DNA of 64,000 nt from Hyphococcus aureus (lineage in GTDB: Bacteria; Pseudomonadota; Alphaproteobacteria; Caulobacterales; Parvularculaceae), in NCBI RefSeq assembly GCF_042643165.1, contig NZ_JBHRSH010000002.1, positions 1,178,001 to 1,242,000 on the forward strand, given 5' to 3'. Position numbers and translations under genes: made by a program. The notes under the pieces were generated by a model. That model did no database searches. It had not been told where the DNA came from and saw only the letters and a program-made list of their open reading frames with translations. Positions 17,133-26,346 of the stretch are shown one piece after another (the first letter of the stretch is position 1; each line of letters opens with the position of its first letter).

Positions 17133-17589
17133 CGCACTTCGGACTTTCTGCGCGCTTTTTACCCCGCATTTTTGCTGGGGTTGCGGCGAGTCTGGCGCCA
17201 TTTGATATTTTCTGCTCCTGACAAATCGCATTGCATTTACACCACTGCACGGGGCTTCACCGCGCCATCAGCGCCGGAACCCGTTTTTTGAGCCGGACAG
17301 CATCATAAGCCCGTCCCGGAGGTGGTGGATAAGTCTTCACCAAACCTCAAAAAACCGCAGGAATTCATCAGATTTGAGGTGTTTTTCCCGTTATTGGGGT
17401 GGGCGAAATTCGCCAAGCAGAACGCGATGGGGATGGTGGAAAAGCTGGTGAGCTGAATCGAAATTATTGCGCAAACGCCAAGAGCGGCACCCGCCTCCAG
17501 CACCGCATATCCTACAAGGTGTGAGTGATAAAATCGTCTCTAGTTATGGTTTTGATTGCCTGCCACGATCACCGGGTAAGAAATCTGAA
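17133..17589. other. Gene-poor, lower-GC interval
   Basis: No complete gene is supported here. The only coding-like piece is an orphan reading frame at 17292-17456, described separately. From about 17500 the base composition becomes more AT-rich than the surroundings. This fits the start of an acquired or decaying stretch that runs to about 18660. Confidence 0.5.
17292..17456 (+). pseudogene. Orphan C-terminal fragment of an unidentified protein
   Basis: An open frame with no ATG runs from a stop at 17289-17291 to TGA at 17454. It reads as credible protein: VPEVVDKSSPNLKKPQEFIR, then FEVFFPLLGWAKFAKQNAMG and MVEKLVS. The periodicity and residue mix look like a real C-terminus. I do not recognise the family. 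It is most simply the surviving 3' end of a deleted gene; the alternative is a chance frame. Confidence 0.35.
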
Positions 17590-18403
17590 CTATTCCGGTA
17601 AGGGCTTTAATCCGACTGTAATGATGGCGTCTCGCGGTACGCTATTGTCAAAGGCCGTACTGATGCCAGAGCCAGCGCGCGGTTTGTCACCGAATGAAGC
17701 GGTGCCAAGCTCTGAAAACCGAGATAAATCAGACTGTAATACCCTCGCAAAGTTGGCATTTTCACCTTCGACAAAGACTCCGAAGTTAATGACTTCGAGC
17801 GATGCCAAAGACATTCGCGAATCTAGCACTTTGATTCCTGCTAACTTTAGCGCAGCAACCATTTGCCCTCCCAGAATGGCAGCTTCGGCGTCCATTGAGT
17901 ATGAGCGTACTTCTACGGTCGCCCCCCCTAAACCGAGCCCACGAACTCGCCAGAGTCGCGACTTCGTCAGTATCTAATCTTCTTGGTGCAAGCTTCTTTT
18001 CAAGTTCAAGATTGGCCGCCTCCAGCTTAGCGGTGCGCTCTTCTGCTTTTGCCGTCTCAGCCGCTAGTTCGCCAGTGCGTTCTTCTGCATTTGCTGCACG
18101 TTCGTTCGCTCTACTCGCCTCTAGGACGGCAGCACCTGCCTCCTTCCCAGCGAGAACGCCAGCGTCGTATGCCTGCGCAATCTTTTCCTGGTTGTATTGT
18201 TCTTTCAGTGCGGAGATTTTCTTTTCCGCGCGTGTAGTGAACAATGCAATCAATACAGCTATCACACCAGCGGCCGCGACGAGCTTAAATCCGTGCGCGC
18301 TAAGAAATGATGCGAGAGCGGGTAATGCTAATTCTGATTCCACGTCAACTTTTGTCGATTGGCCATTTTGTATGGCCGTTTCAATCTGATCGCTGCTAGC
18401 CAT
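17590..18403 (-). pseudogene. Membrane-anchored coiled-coil protein split by a frameshift in a G7 tract
   Basis: Reading from ATG 18403, the protein has a membrane helix (LVAAAGVIAVLIALF, near residue 50), then a long Ala/Glu/Lys coiled coil with repeated NAEERTGELAAETAKAEERT-like units, and reaches VATLASSWARFRG. There a run of seven G (C7 on the plus strand, 17922-17928) shifts the frame. With six G the frame continues as ATVEVRSYSMDAEAAILGGQ and runs to TAG at 17590 with a typical alpha/beta C-terminal domain (GIKVLDSRMSLASLEVINFG). A sequencing error, slippage, or genuine inactivation are all possible. Its function is unknown. Confidence 0.6.
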
Positions 18404-18507
18404 AGTTCTTCTAATCAACATTATTGGTCAGATAAACACAGGCGTTGGCAACCGCCCGCGTCAAGACTCTGCAGAAAGAAACCGGCAGTAAACGAGGCCT
18501 ATCCGAT

Positions 18508-18597
18508 CTAGTTAGACATATACTTGGCACTCTCTTCTATCCCTATGCTTTTCAGCATCTCCGCTAGAGCTTCATAACTCAAGCTACGGCGCGGCAT
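18508..18597 (-). pseudogene. Fragment resembling a DUF6471 protein
   Basis: The 29 codons from ATG 18597 read MPRRSLSYEALAEMLKSIGI then EESAKYMSN and stop. The open frame extends upstream without an ATG (LWRERANGLARLA). The pattern of W...A..L.R..M.RR.LSYE.LAE.LK.IGI resembles the N-terminal half of small DUF6471 proteins, whose second half is missing here. The family match is from memory of the pattern. It is probably a truncated relic in the same decayed patch. Confidence 0.35.
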
Positions 18598-18666
18598 TGC
18601 GAGGCGAGCCAAGCCATTGGCCCGCTCCCTCCATAACCCCTCACCACCATCGCCTTTCGAAAAATG

Positions 18667-18730
18667 AGTGAGCGCTCACTTGACTTAGCGTCCATCCTCC
18701 TTATTTTACCCATGTGAGTGAACGCTCACA
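18667..18730 (+). promoter_or_regulatory. Promoter bracketed by two TetR-type operators
   Basis: A perfect 14-bp palindrome AGTGAGCGCTCACT lies at 18667-18680. A second copy matching at 12 of 14 positions, AGTGAACGCTCACA, lies at 18717-18730, exactly 50 bases later. Between them are TTGACT (18680-18685) and, after 16 bases, TATTTT (18702-18707), a convincing -35/-10 pair. The TetR-family gene starts 49 bases downstream. Autorepression of the regulator-plsC-MFS operon is the natural inference. Confidence 0.75.
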
Positions 18731-18778
18731 CCGGCGAGATTGGCCAATCAGACCGGCCAAATCAAGGGAGGACGGCCC

Positions 18779-19396
18779 ATGCGGGAGAAAACCGGCCTGA
18801 AAGACGTTGAAGGCGTGACCGAGGGAGCCTCCGGCGCCAAGGCCCGGATTGAGCGGGCGGCGCTGGGCCTGTTCTGCGCCAGCGGCGTCGACGCGGTCAC
18901 CACCCGCGAGATGGCGGCGGCGAGCGGCGTTTCCGAAGGCGCGCTCTACCGCCATTACCCCAGCAAGGAATCGCTCGCCGAGACCATGTTCTTCGCGATC
19001 CACGCCCGCCTCGCCCGCGAGGTGACGGCTGCCGCGCAAGGCGCGCGCGGCATTGAGGCGAAGGCGCGCGCGATTGTCGGCGCCTATGTCAGGGTCGCCG
19101 ACGAGGACTGGACTCTTTTTTCCTATCACCTCCTGACGACGCACCGGTTTCTTCCCTATGCGGATAAATCTGCGCGCGCGCGCGAATTGAACATTGTCGC
19201 GATTGTCGAGGATGTCATCGCCGCCGCTGCGGCCGCCAAGGAAATTCCGGAGGGCGATGCATCGCTGAAGGCGGCCTCCGCACTCGGCGTCGTGCTGCAG
19301 GCGGCGCTTCACAAAATCTATGGGCGCGTCACGGGTAAGCTCGCCGCCCATGAAGACGCCCTCTCCCGCGCGGTTATCGCCGTGTTGAAATCATAA
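18779..19396 (+). CDS. TetR/AcrR-family transcriptional regulator
   Basis: This protein of about 205 residues has an N-terminal HTH (RAALGLFCASGVDAVTTREM, then AAASGVSEGALYRHYPSKES) typical of TetR repressors. A helical C-terminal ligand domain follows. The start at 18779 is preferred over 18740 because GGGAGGA lies at 18766-18772. It heads an apparent operon with an acyltransferase and an MFS transporter, so a lipid-related ligand such as an acyl-CoA is plausible but inferred. Two operators flank its promoter. Confidence 0.9.
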   Translation: MREKTGLKDVEGVTEGASGAKARIERAALGLFCASGVDAVTTREMAAASGVSEGALYRHYPSKESLAETMFFAIHARLAREVTAAAQGARGIEAKARAIVGAYVRVADEDWTLFSYHLLTTHRFLPYADKSARARELNIVAIVEDVIAAAAAAKEIPEGDASLKAASALGVVLQAALHKIYGRVTGKLAAHEDALSRAVIAVLKS

Positions 19397-19407
19397 AGGG
19401 GACCGGC

Positions 19408-20175
19408 ATGATCACGACCATCCGCTCTGTTCTGTTTCGCGCGCTCTATCTCCTCACTTCCGTTTTTTACGTGCTGGGCGCGGCGCCGCTATTGATGTTG
19501 CCGGGGCGCAAAGCGCTGATGCGCTGGATCCTCGGCTACACCCGCGTCATGTGTTTCTGGATGCGCTGGGTCGCCGGGATCAAAATCATCGTGCGCGGCA
19601 AGGAAAAAATTCCGGAGGGCCCGTGCATTATCGCAGCCAAGCACCAAAGCTGGGGCGACGGGTTTTTGACCTTCTCCCAGTTTGAAGATCTCGCCTTCGT
19701 CACCGGCGATCATCTGGAGAATTTTCCGCTGGTCGGCGGCGTGTTGCGGAAGATGGGCGCCATTGTTGTCGATAATTGCGGCGGCGCCCACGCCCGCGCG
19801 CGGCTCGTGGATGAGGAGCTGAAAAAGGCGCAACGCCACAATCGCCGCATCCTGATCTACCCCGAAGGCCATCTGGCGCCCGTGGGCCGGCATTACCGCT
19901 ATAAAAAAGGCGTGTTTCACATGTATCAGGCCTATGGCCGGCCGGTGGCGCCCGCCGCCACCAATCTCGGCCTCAGATGGCCGCAACAGCACTGGCGCCT
20001 GACGCCCGGCGAGGCGGTGATCGAATATCTCGACCCGATCGAACCCGGCCTCGACAAGGAGACTTTCATGGCCCGCCTTGAGCGCGCGATCGAAACACGG
20101 TCTATTGAACTTCTGGGCGATGAAGCCCCCAAAGACATAGAGCTCGGCGCGTTGTTGCCCGACCCGCGGAGTTAA
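19408..20175 (+). CDS. plsC: 1-acyl-sn-glycerol-3-phosphate acyltransferase (PlsC family)
   Basis: This 255-residue protein has N-terminal hydrophobic helices and the acyltransferase motifs KHQSWGDG (HX4D) near residue 80 and YPEGHLAPVG near residue 153 (the EGT/EGH block). FPLVGGVLRKMGAIVVDN is motif II. Such enzymes transfer an acyl chain to lysophosphatidate at the inner membrane. The gene lies 12 bases after tetR and 5 before the MFS gene. Whether this copy serves bulk phospholipid synthesis or a specialised lysolipid repair role with the transporter is not known. Confidence 0.88.
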   Translation: MITTIRSVLFRALYLLTSVFYVLGAAPLLMLPGRKALMRWILGYTRVMCFWMRWVAGIKIIVRGKEKIPEGPCIIAAKHQSWGDGFLTFSQFEDLAFVTGDHLENFPLVGGVLRKMGAIVVDNCGGAHARARLVDEELKKAQRHNRRILIYPEGHLAPVGRHYRYKKGVFHMYQAYGRPVAPAATNLGLRWPQQHWRLTPGEAVIEYLDPIEPGLDKETFMARLERAIETRSIELLGDEAPKDIELGALLPDPRS

Positions 20176-20180
20176 CCCCT

Positions 20181-21530
20181 GTGACAATCCCTTCGGACCG
20201 CGCCGCCAGGCTGCCCCTGTTTTTCCAGCGGCGATTTCTGCCCATGTGGACGGCGCTGTCATTCGGCACCTTCGCCGACAACACACTGCGCCAGGCGTTG
20301 CTGATCGGCATTCCGGCGGGGATTATCTCCGTGCCGATGTTCTCCAGCGCCGATGACGCAATCCCGGTGATCGGCACGCTATTGCCGGCGGCGATCCTGC
20401 TTTTTTCATCCGTATCGGGACAATTAGCGGACAAATATGAGACATCCTTCATGTTCCGGCGCACCAAGTCGACCGAACTGCTTTTGATGATCATCGCGGG
20501 CGCGGCGTTTGCGTTAGGATGGGGCGGGCTCGCCATCGCCATGCTGTTCGCCATGGGCGCGCAGTCGGCGTTTTTCTCACCCGTACGCACCTCCGCCATG
20601 CCGAAATATCTCAGCGCCGACGAACTGGTGCGCGGCAACGGTCTTTGCAACGCCGGGCTGTTTTCCTTTATCCTGCTGGGCTATCTCGTCGGCGGCACGC
20701 TGATCGTTGCGCCCAATGGCGGCGCGCTGGTCGGCGCGACGCTGGTGACGGCGTCGACCATAGGCCTCGCCGCCGCCTTCTTCGCCCCCCATGCCGAGGC
20801 GAACGCGCCGGACCTCAAGATCAGTTTCAACGGTTTTCAGCAGACCGCGAAGATGTTTCGCCATGTTTTTGAAAGCCGCGGCGTGGCGCCGCCTTTGTTC
20901 GGCGCGGCGCTGTTCTATCTCCTGTCGACCGCAATCACCGTCGCCATTCCGCTCTATGGCCGCGATGCGCTCCACGCGACGCCGCTGGTATGGGCGGCGC
21001 TGAACGGATTTTTCGCGATTGGCGCCGGGCTTGGCGCCATCACCGCCGCCAGCCTGTCGCGCAAAAGCTCCGGCCTCGGCGCTTCGACGATCGCCATCGC
21101 CGGCGCCGGGATCATGAGCATCGCGATCTATTTCCTGACCCCCATGGCCGCCGGAACGCCCGAGGCGCCGTTGACGCTGGGCATGATGATGTCTTCGGCG
21201 GGCGGACGGATTTTGATCGCCGCGCTGATCCTCACCTCCGGGCTTTCGGGCGTTTACATCGCGCCCTTACAGGCGGCGATGCAGCGGCGCGCGCCGCGCG
21301 AAGTCCGGGCCCGGATCATGGCCGCCGGCGCTTTCACCTACGCCTCCTTCGCCATTCCCGGCTCGCTCTCGGTCCTCGCCATCACCCGCACCGGCGCCGA
21401 TCCCCGCCTCGCCTTTATCGCCGCAGGGCTCGTCATGCTCTCGGCCGCCGCTGTGATGATATATCGCCGCCGGACCCTGCCCCACGGCCTCTATGACGAG
21501 GCGCTGACTGGCGTTCAGCGGGCGCTCTGA
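20181..21530 (+). CDS. MFS transporter (possibly lysophospholipid-related)
   Basis: This 449-residue protein starts at a GTG and has about twelve hydrophobic segments. Its N-terminus, FLPMWTALSFGTFADNTLRQ, with AFFSPVRTSAMPKYLSADEL, resembles the LplT or Aas-associated MFS subgroup (where the usual block is FFGPxKYGxLPEHL). The tight linkage to plsC supports lysophospholipid handling, as in lplT-aas pairs. This is inference from family resemblance and context; substrate unproven. Confidence 0.75.
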   Translation: MTIPSDRAARLPLFFQRRFLPMWTALSFGTFADNTLRQALLIGIPAGIISVPMFSSADDAIPVIGTLLPAAILLFSSVSGQLADKYETSFMFRRTKSTELLLMIIAGAAFALGWGGLAIAMLFAMGAQSAFFSPVRTSAMPKYLSADELVRGNGLCNAGLFSFILLGYLVGGTLIVAPNGGALVGATLVTASTIGLAAAFFAPHAEANAPDLKISFNGFQQTAKMFRHVFESRGVAPPLFGAALFYLLSTAITVAIPLYGRDALHATPLVWAALNGFFAIGAGLGAITAASLSRKSSGLGASTIAIAGAGIMSIAIYFLTPMAAGTPEAPLTLGMMMSSAGGRILIAALILTSGLSGVYIAPLQAAMQRRAPREVRARIMAAGAFTYASFAIPGSLSVLAITRTGADPRLAFIAAGLVMLSAAAVMIYRRRTLPHGLYDEALTGVQRAL

Positions 21531-21689
21531 TCTTCTCCGGGGGGACGCCGCTTTGGCTGTCGCCGGCCCGGTTCGCGTGATAGTAACCTCTGGTTAACCT
21601 TCCCGGCCCGCGCCGAAGATCATCAAGTCGAGCATTGCAAACAGCGGGTTAACGGGAAAGCAAGGACGAGAGGGTATTTTCCACATCGT

Positions 21690-22202
21690 ATGGAACTGAC
21701 TTTCGCCATCATCGCGACGTGTCTCGTCTTCGGCTTCATCGCCGCGCTCGCCTCGTTTCGGCCCAATCTCATTCCTGAGATCGGCACGAGCTTGCGCAAT
21801 GCTGAAACCGTGAAAAAGTTTTCGCCGCGCAACACGCTTTTCATTATCGGTCCGAGCGCGAACCATTCCGCCTGCCGGATGCAACGGCGTTTGCTCAAAC
21901 CCGCCATCGCCGCCCTCATTCGCGAAGACATCACGGTGATGGAAGTCTATGGCGATGCGACGCCGCGTCAGAATGGCGATCCCATGGACTGGCTCGACCC
22001 GGCGCTGTTGCGTCACGCCCTGCACGCCGAAGAAGGCTTTTTCATCATCTATGTGGATGACGACGGCAAGACGCTGTTCCGCAGCGAGGCGCCCATGGTG
22101 ACCACCGACATTCTCAGCCGGGCGCGTCTCGACATCAATGCGCCGCCCAAACCCGGTGCCTCACGCAAAAACGCAATCCTCAAAAAACTCCGCGCCGCCT
22201 GA
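21690..22202 (+). CDS. DUF4174-like hypothetical protein
   Basis: This 170-residue protein has an N-terminal membrane helix or uncleaved signal (LTFAIIATCLVFGFIAALAS). It continues as NTLFIIGPSANHSACRMQRR, which fits the thioredoxin-like start of DUF4174 proteins, and has EEGFFIIYVDDDGKTLFRSE near residue 110. The family match is moderate. It is convergent with ugd; the 22-base gap contains the perfect palindrome AGCCTTAAGGCT at 22208-22219. Confidence 0.55.
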   Translation: MELTFAIIATCLVFGFIAALASFRPNLIPEIGTSLRNAETVKKFSPRNTLFIIGPSANHSACRMQRRLLKPAIAALIREDITVMEVYGDATPRQNGDPMDWLDPALLRHALHAEEGFFIIYVDDDGKTLFRSEAPMVTTDILSRARLDINAPPKPGASRKNAILKKLRAA

Positions 22203-22224
22203 CCGCCAGCCTTAAGGCTTGCCG

Positions 22225-23538
22225 TTACGCTTTCTGTGGACGCCCGATGGAATGATAGGCGATCCCGACTTCCGCCATTTCATCGGGGCGGTAGATGTTG
22301 CGCAGATCGATCATGATCGGCGTTTTCATCATCGACTTCACGCGCTCCAGATCGAGGGCGCGGAACTCATCCCACTCAGTGATGATGACAACGGCGTCGG
22401 CGCCTTCAAGGGTCTTATAGGGCCCATCCACATAGTCGATGTCTTTCAAAAGCCCCTGAGCTTCATGCATGCCCGCAGGATCGAAAGCGCGCACCTTTGC
22501 GCCAGCCGCCTTAAGCGCCGGCACGATGTCCAGCGACGGCGCATCGCGCATATCATCAGTATTGGGTTTGAAGGTCAGCCCGAGAACCGCAACGGTTTTG
22601 CCCTCAAGCGATCCGCCGCAGGCGTTAATCACGCGCGAGGCCATCTTCTTCTTGCGCTCATTGTTGATCTCGACCACCGCCTCGACAATTTTCGTGGGCG
22701 AGTCGTAAACTTGCGCGGTGCGCACAAGCGCCAGCGTGTCCTTCGGAAAACAGGAGCCGCCATAGCCCGGGCCGGCATGCAGAAATTTCGAGCCGATGCG
22801 CCCGTCAAGGCCGATGCCCCTGGCGACTTCCTGAACATTGGCGCCGACCTTTTCACAAAGATCCGCCATTTCATTGATGAACGTGATCTTGGTCGCGAGG
22901 AACGCATTGGCCGCGTATTTGATCAACTCTGACGTCGCGCGGTTGGTGAATACAATTGGCGTCTCGTTGAGATAAAGCGGCCGGTAAAGTTCGCGCATGA
23001 CCTTTTGCGCGCGTTCGTCTTCGGCGCCGACGACAACGCGGTCCGGTTTCTTGAAATCCATAATCGCCGCGCCTTCGCGCAGAAACTCCGGATTGGAGAC
23101 AACGGAAAAATCGGCGTCAGGCCGGACGCGGCGGATAATTTCTTCAACCTCTGTCCCGGTGCCGACGGGCACGGTCGATTTGGTGACGACGACGGTGTAG
23201 CCGTCCATCACTTCAGCGATTTCTTCCGCCGCCTTGTGAACATAGGAAAGATCGGCGAAACCGTCGCCGCGCCGCGACGGCGTCCCCACCGCGATGAACA
23301 CGGCATCCGCATTCGGCGTCGATGCGGCAAGGTCGAGACTGAACGAAAGCCGCCCCGCCTTCACATTCTCGGCGACCAGCGCTTCAAGCCCGGGCTCATA
23401 AATCGGTATTTCACCGGCTTCGAGCTTGCGGATCTTTTCTGCATCCTTGTCGACACAGACAACGTCATGGCCGAAATCAGCGAAACAGGCGCCGGAAACC
23501 AGACCTACATAACCGGTGCCAATCATGGTGACGCGCAT
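22225..23538 (-). CDS. ugd: UDP-glucose 6-dehydrogenase
   Basis: This 437-residue protein has the N-terminal Rossmann motif MIGTGYVGLVSGACFADFGH, the catalytic cysteine in GPGYGGSCFPKDTLAL, and FKPNTDDMRDAPSLDIVPAL in the UDP-binding domain. It oxidises UDP-glucose to UDP-glucuronate, a precursor for acidic exopolysaccharides. It lies 90 bases downstream of a polyprenyl-phosphate sugar transferase on the same strand, so the two probably form one unit serving the polysaccharide genes at 33-48 kb. Confidence 0.95.
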   Translation of the reverse strand: MRVTMIGTGYVGLVSGACFADFGHDVVCVDKDAEKIRKLEAGEIPIYEPGLEALVAENVKAGRLSFSLDLAASTPNADAVFIAVGTPSRRGDGFADLSYVHKAAEEIAEVMDGYTVVVTKSTVPVGTGTEVEEIIRRVRPDADFSVVSNPEFLREGAAIMDFKKPDRVVVGAEDERAQKVMRELYRPLYLNETPIVFTNRATSELIKYAANAFLATKITFINEMADLCEKVGANVQEVARGIGLDGRIGSKFLHAGPGYGGSCFPKDTLALVRTAQVYDSPTKIVEAVVEINNERKKKMASRVINACGGSLEGKTVAVLGLTFKPNTDDMRDAPSLDIVPALKAAGAKVRAFDPAGMHEAQGLLKDIDYVDGPYKTLEGADAVVIITEWDEFRALDLERVKSMMKTPIMIDLRNIYRPDEMAEVGIAYHSIGRPQKA

Positions 23539-23628
23539 GGCCGCATTCCCATCGTCAAAGGCCGCCTCGGGGCCGGCGTGCGAGAATGGCGCGCCCGGGC
23601 GGCAAAGCTTGAAATATGAGGTGAGGTC

Positions 23629-25089
23629 TTAAACGGCGTTTTGGGGAAAGACCACTGCTTTCACGGTCAAAAACAGGATTTTGATATCGAACAAGAGCGA
23701 CCAATTGTCGACATAGGCGAGGTCATATCGCACCCTGTCGGCCATCTGCTCCGTCTCAGAGGTCTCGCCCCGGAACCCATTGACCTGGGCCCAGCCGGTG
23801 ATGCCCGGCTTCACTTTATGGCGGCCCGAATAGTTCTCGATCATCTGGGCGTATTGGTGATTATGCGCCATCGCATGGGGGCGCGGGCCAACCAGCGACA
23901 TCTCTCCCCGGATCACATTGATGAGCTGAGGCAATTCATCGAGACTGTAACGACGCAAGATCGCGCCCAGCGGCGTAATGCGCGCATCGCCGACTTTCGC
24001 TTGCGTCACCACATCGCCGTCTTCGGCGACGGTCATGGTGCGGAATTTATAGACCTTGAAAACCGCATTGTTGAAACCATGCCGCTTTTGCGCGAACAGA
24101 ATCGGGCCTTTTCCCTGCAATTTGATAGCAACCGCAATCGCCAGCATCAGCGGCGACAAAAGCACAAGCGCAATCGCGCCCAGCACATAATCTTCTATCG
24201 TCTTGAGTACGCCGCCCCAGCCTTCAAGCGGGCGCCGGTATAACGACAGAACGCGGACGCCACCCACATCGCTGATGGCGCCGCCGAGATGGTCGAGCCA
24301 GTGAATGTTCGGACAGATGGCGATAGACACAGGCAAAATCGAAAGCCGGCGCACGAGCCTCGACATGTCAGTCCCTGACGCGCGCGGCACAGCAATAACG
24401 ATGTCGTCAATCTCGCCATTGCGCGCCGCGTGAGCGAGATCGTTGAGATCGCCTTTCGCCGCGTCTTCATGACCGTCGCCATTATTGACGAGACCGGCGT
24501 CATAAATTCCGGTAATATAAATGCCCGCCGGTGAATTGACGGCGTATTCTGCGAATTTAACGCCAAGCGCCGTTGCGCCGACGACAGCCACGCGCCGCGC
24601 AAAGACGCCGCCGTCCTTGCTCATGCGGCGCGCCATCTGGCCCGCCGCAAGGCGAACGGCGATAATGGAAACGAGCGCGGCGCCAGACCATGCCGTCAGC
24701 CAGACCCGGGAGAAATTGTCGGAAATCTTGAGCGCAAAGCCGAACGCGAGAAGCCCCAGCAGCACAAGCGCCCACCGCGAAATGATCGCCCTGAACATTT
24801 TGGACGCGGATGCGATCTTGTCGAATTCGTAATAACCGTCGCGGCGCAGGAGCGCCGTCAGGCCCGTAGCGCCCATAATGCCGGCGGCGGTGTAATTTTG
24901 AAGATCGATGGCGGTTTTCAAAAAGAAGAGATGATAAATCTCCGCCACGACGACAGATGTGATGATGACAAGAATGAAATCGATGAACTGGATGATGTCG
25001 CCAAAAAGCGCGCGCGCGACCGGCCCCCGGCGGCGCACGCCGTCGGTGGAGAAGCTGTCTATCGTGTCCTTAACGCCCGGTTCGGCCAT
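23629..25089 (-). CDS. Undecaprenyl-phosphate sugar phosphotransferase (polyprenyl glycosylphosphotransferase)
   Basis: This protein of about 486 residues has four N-terminal membrane helices and a CoA-binding-like middle. Its C-terminal bacterial sugar-transferase domain has KVYKFRTM, YSLDELPQLINVIRGEMSLV and GPRPHA. It matches the WcaJ/GumD type that starts repeat-unit synthesis by moving hexose-1-phosphate to undecaprenyl phosphate. ATG 25089 is chosen; the frame extends to a TTG at 25200, but the extra residues look unlike coding sequence. It is probably the initiating enzyme for the polysaccharide encoded further on. Confidence 0.9.
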   Translation of the reverse strand: MAEPGVKDTIDSFSTDGVRRRGPVARALFGDIIQFIDFILVIITSVVVAEIYHLFFLKTAIDLQNYTAAGIMGATGLTALLRRDGYYEFDKIASASKMFRAIISRWALVLLGLLAFGFALKISDNFSRVWLTAWSGAALVSIIAVRLAAGQMARRMSKDGGVFARRVAVVGATALGVKFAEYAVNSPAGIYITGIYDAGLVNNGDGHEDAAKGDLNDLAHAARNGEIDDIVIAVPRASGTDMSRLVRRLSILPVSIAICPNIHWLDHLGGAISDVGGVRVLSLYRRPLEGWGGVLKTIEDYVLGAIALVLLSPLMLAIAVAIKLQGKGPILFAQKRHGFNNAVFKVYKFRTMTVAEDGDVVTQAKVGDARITPLGAILRRYSLDELPQLINVIRGEMSLVGPRPHAMAHNHQYAQMIENYSGRHKVKPGITGWAQVNGFRGETSETEQMADRVRYDLAYVDNWSLLFDIKILFLTVKAVVFPQNAV

Positions 25090-25270
25090 TCGCTGGTCTG
25101 TCCCCACTCCGCTGCTGCCGCCGATCCATTTCCGGTCAGGATCGCCTGTCTGATTTGGGAGGGCCGGAGCCGTCCTTTCCCAATCCGGCGCGGATATCAA
25201 CCGGCCCGAAGTTTGAATGTCAATGAGGGCCGGTTTAAGGCTAATTTACGTCAAAAAGGTTACTTGTGCC

Positions 25271-25495
25271 ATGTCGAAACAGTTTGCGGCGTTTCATGTC
25301 AGCTGGCGGGACGCCAAGGTCCGCCCGCTGGGCCTTGTGGCCGACGAACGCGACTATGGCCGGGCCGCCGCCGCCGCGCTTCAGGCGCGCCTGAACCAGC
25401 TCGCGGATGAGGGCTGGATCGTGCAGGAAATCCTGCCTTGCGGGGGATTAACCCCACGCCAGACCTCTGGTTTCACCATCGTCGCCTTCCGCTAG
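25271..25495 (+). CDS. Small hypothetical protein, DUF4177-like
   Basis: This is a 74-residue protein from ATG 25271; an ATG at 25217 is also in frame but would overlap the divergent promoter area. The C-terminal half, ARLNQLADEGWIVQEILPCG then TSGFTIVAFR, has the LNxLxxEGW pattern seen in DUF4177 proteins. It sits alone between the divergent sugar transferase and cysQ. Function unknown. Confidence 0.5.
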   Translation: MSKQFAAFHVSWRDAKVRPLGLVADERDYGRAAAAALQARLNQLADEGWIVQEILPCGGLTPRQTSGFTIVAFR

Positions 25496-25549
25496 AACGC
25501 GGCACATCACGGCTTGCCATTTTGCGCCGGCTCCGTCATGGGTGAAACC

Positions 25550-26344
<795 letters not shown>

Positions 26345-26346
26345 CG

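Noticed and set aside
17303..17503. 66-codon minus-strand ORF
   Set aside because: It lies opposite the orphan C-terminal fragment, which reads far more like protein; the minus frame has no ribosome site or recognisable features.
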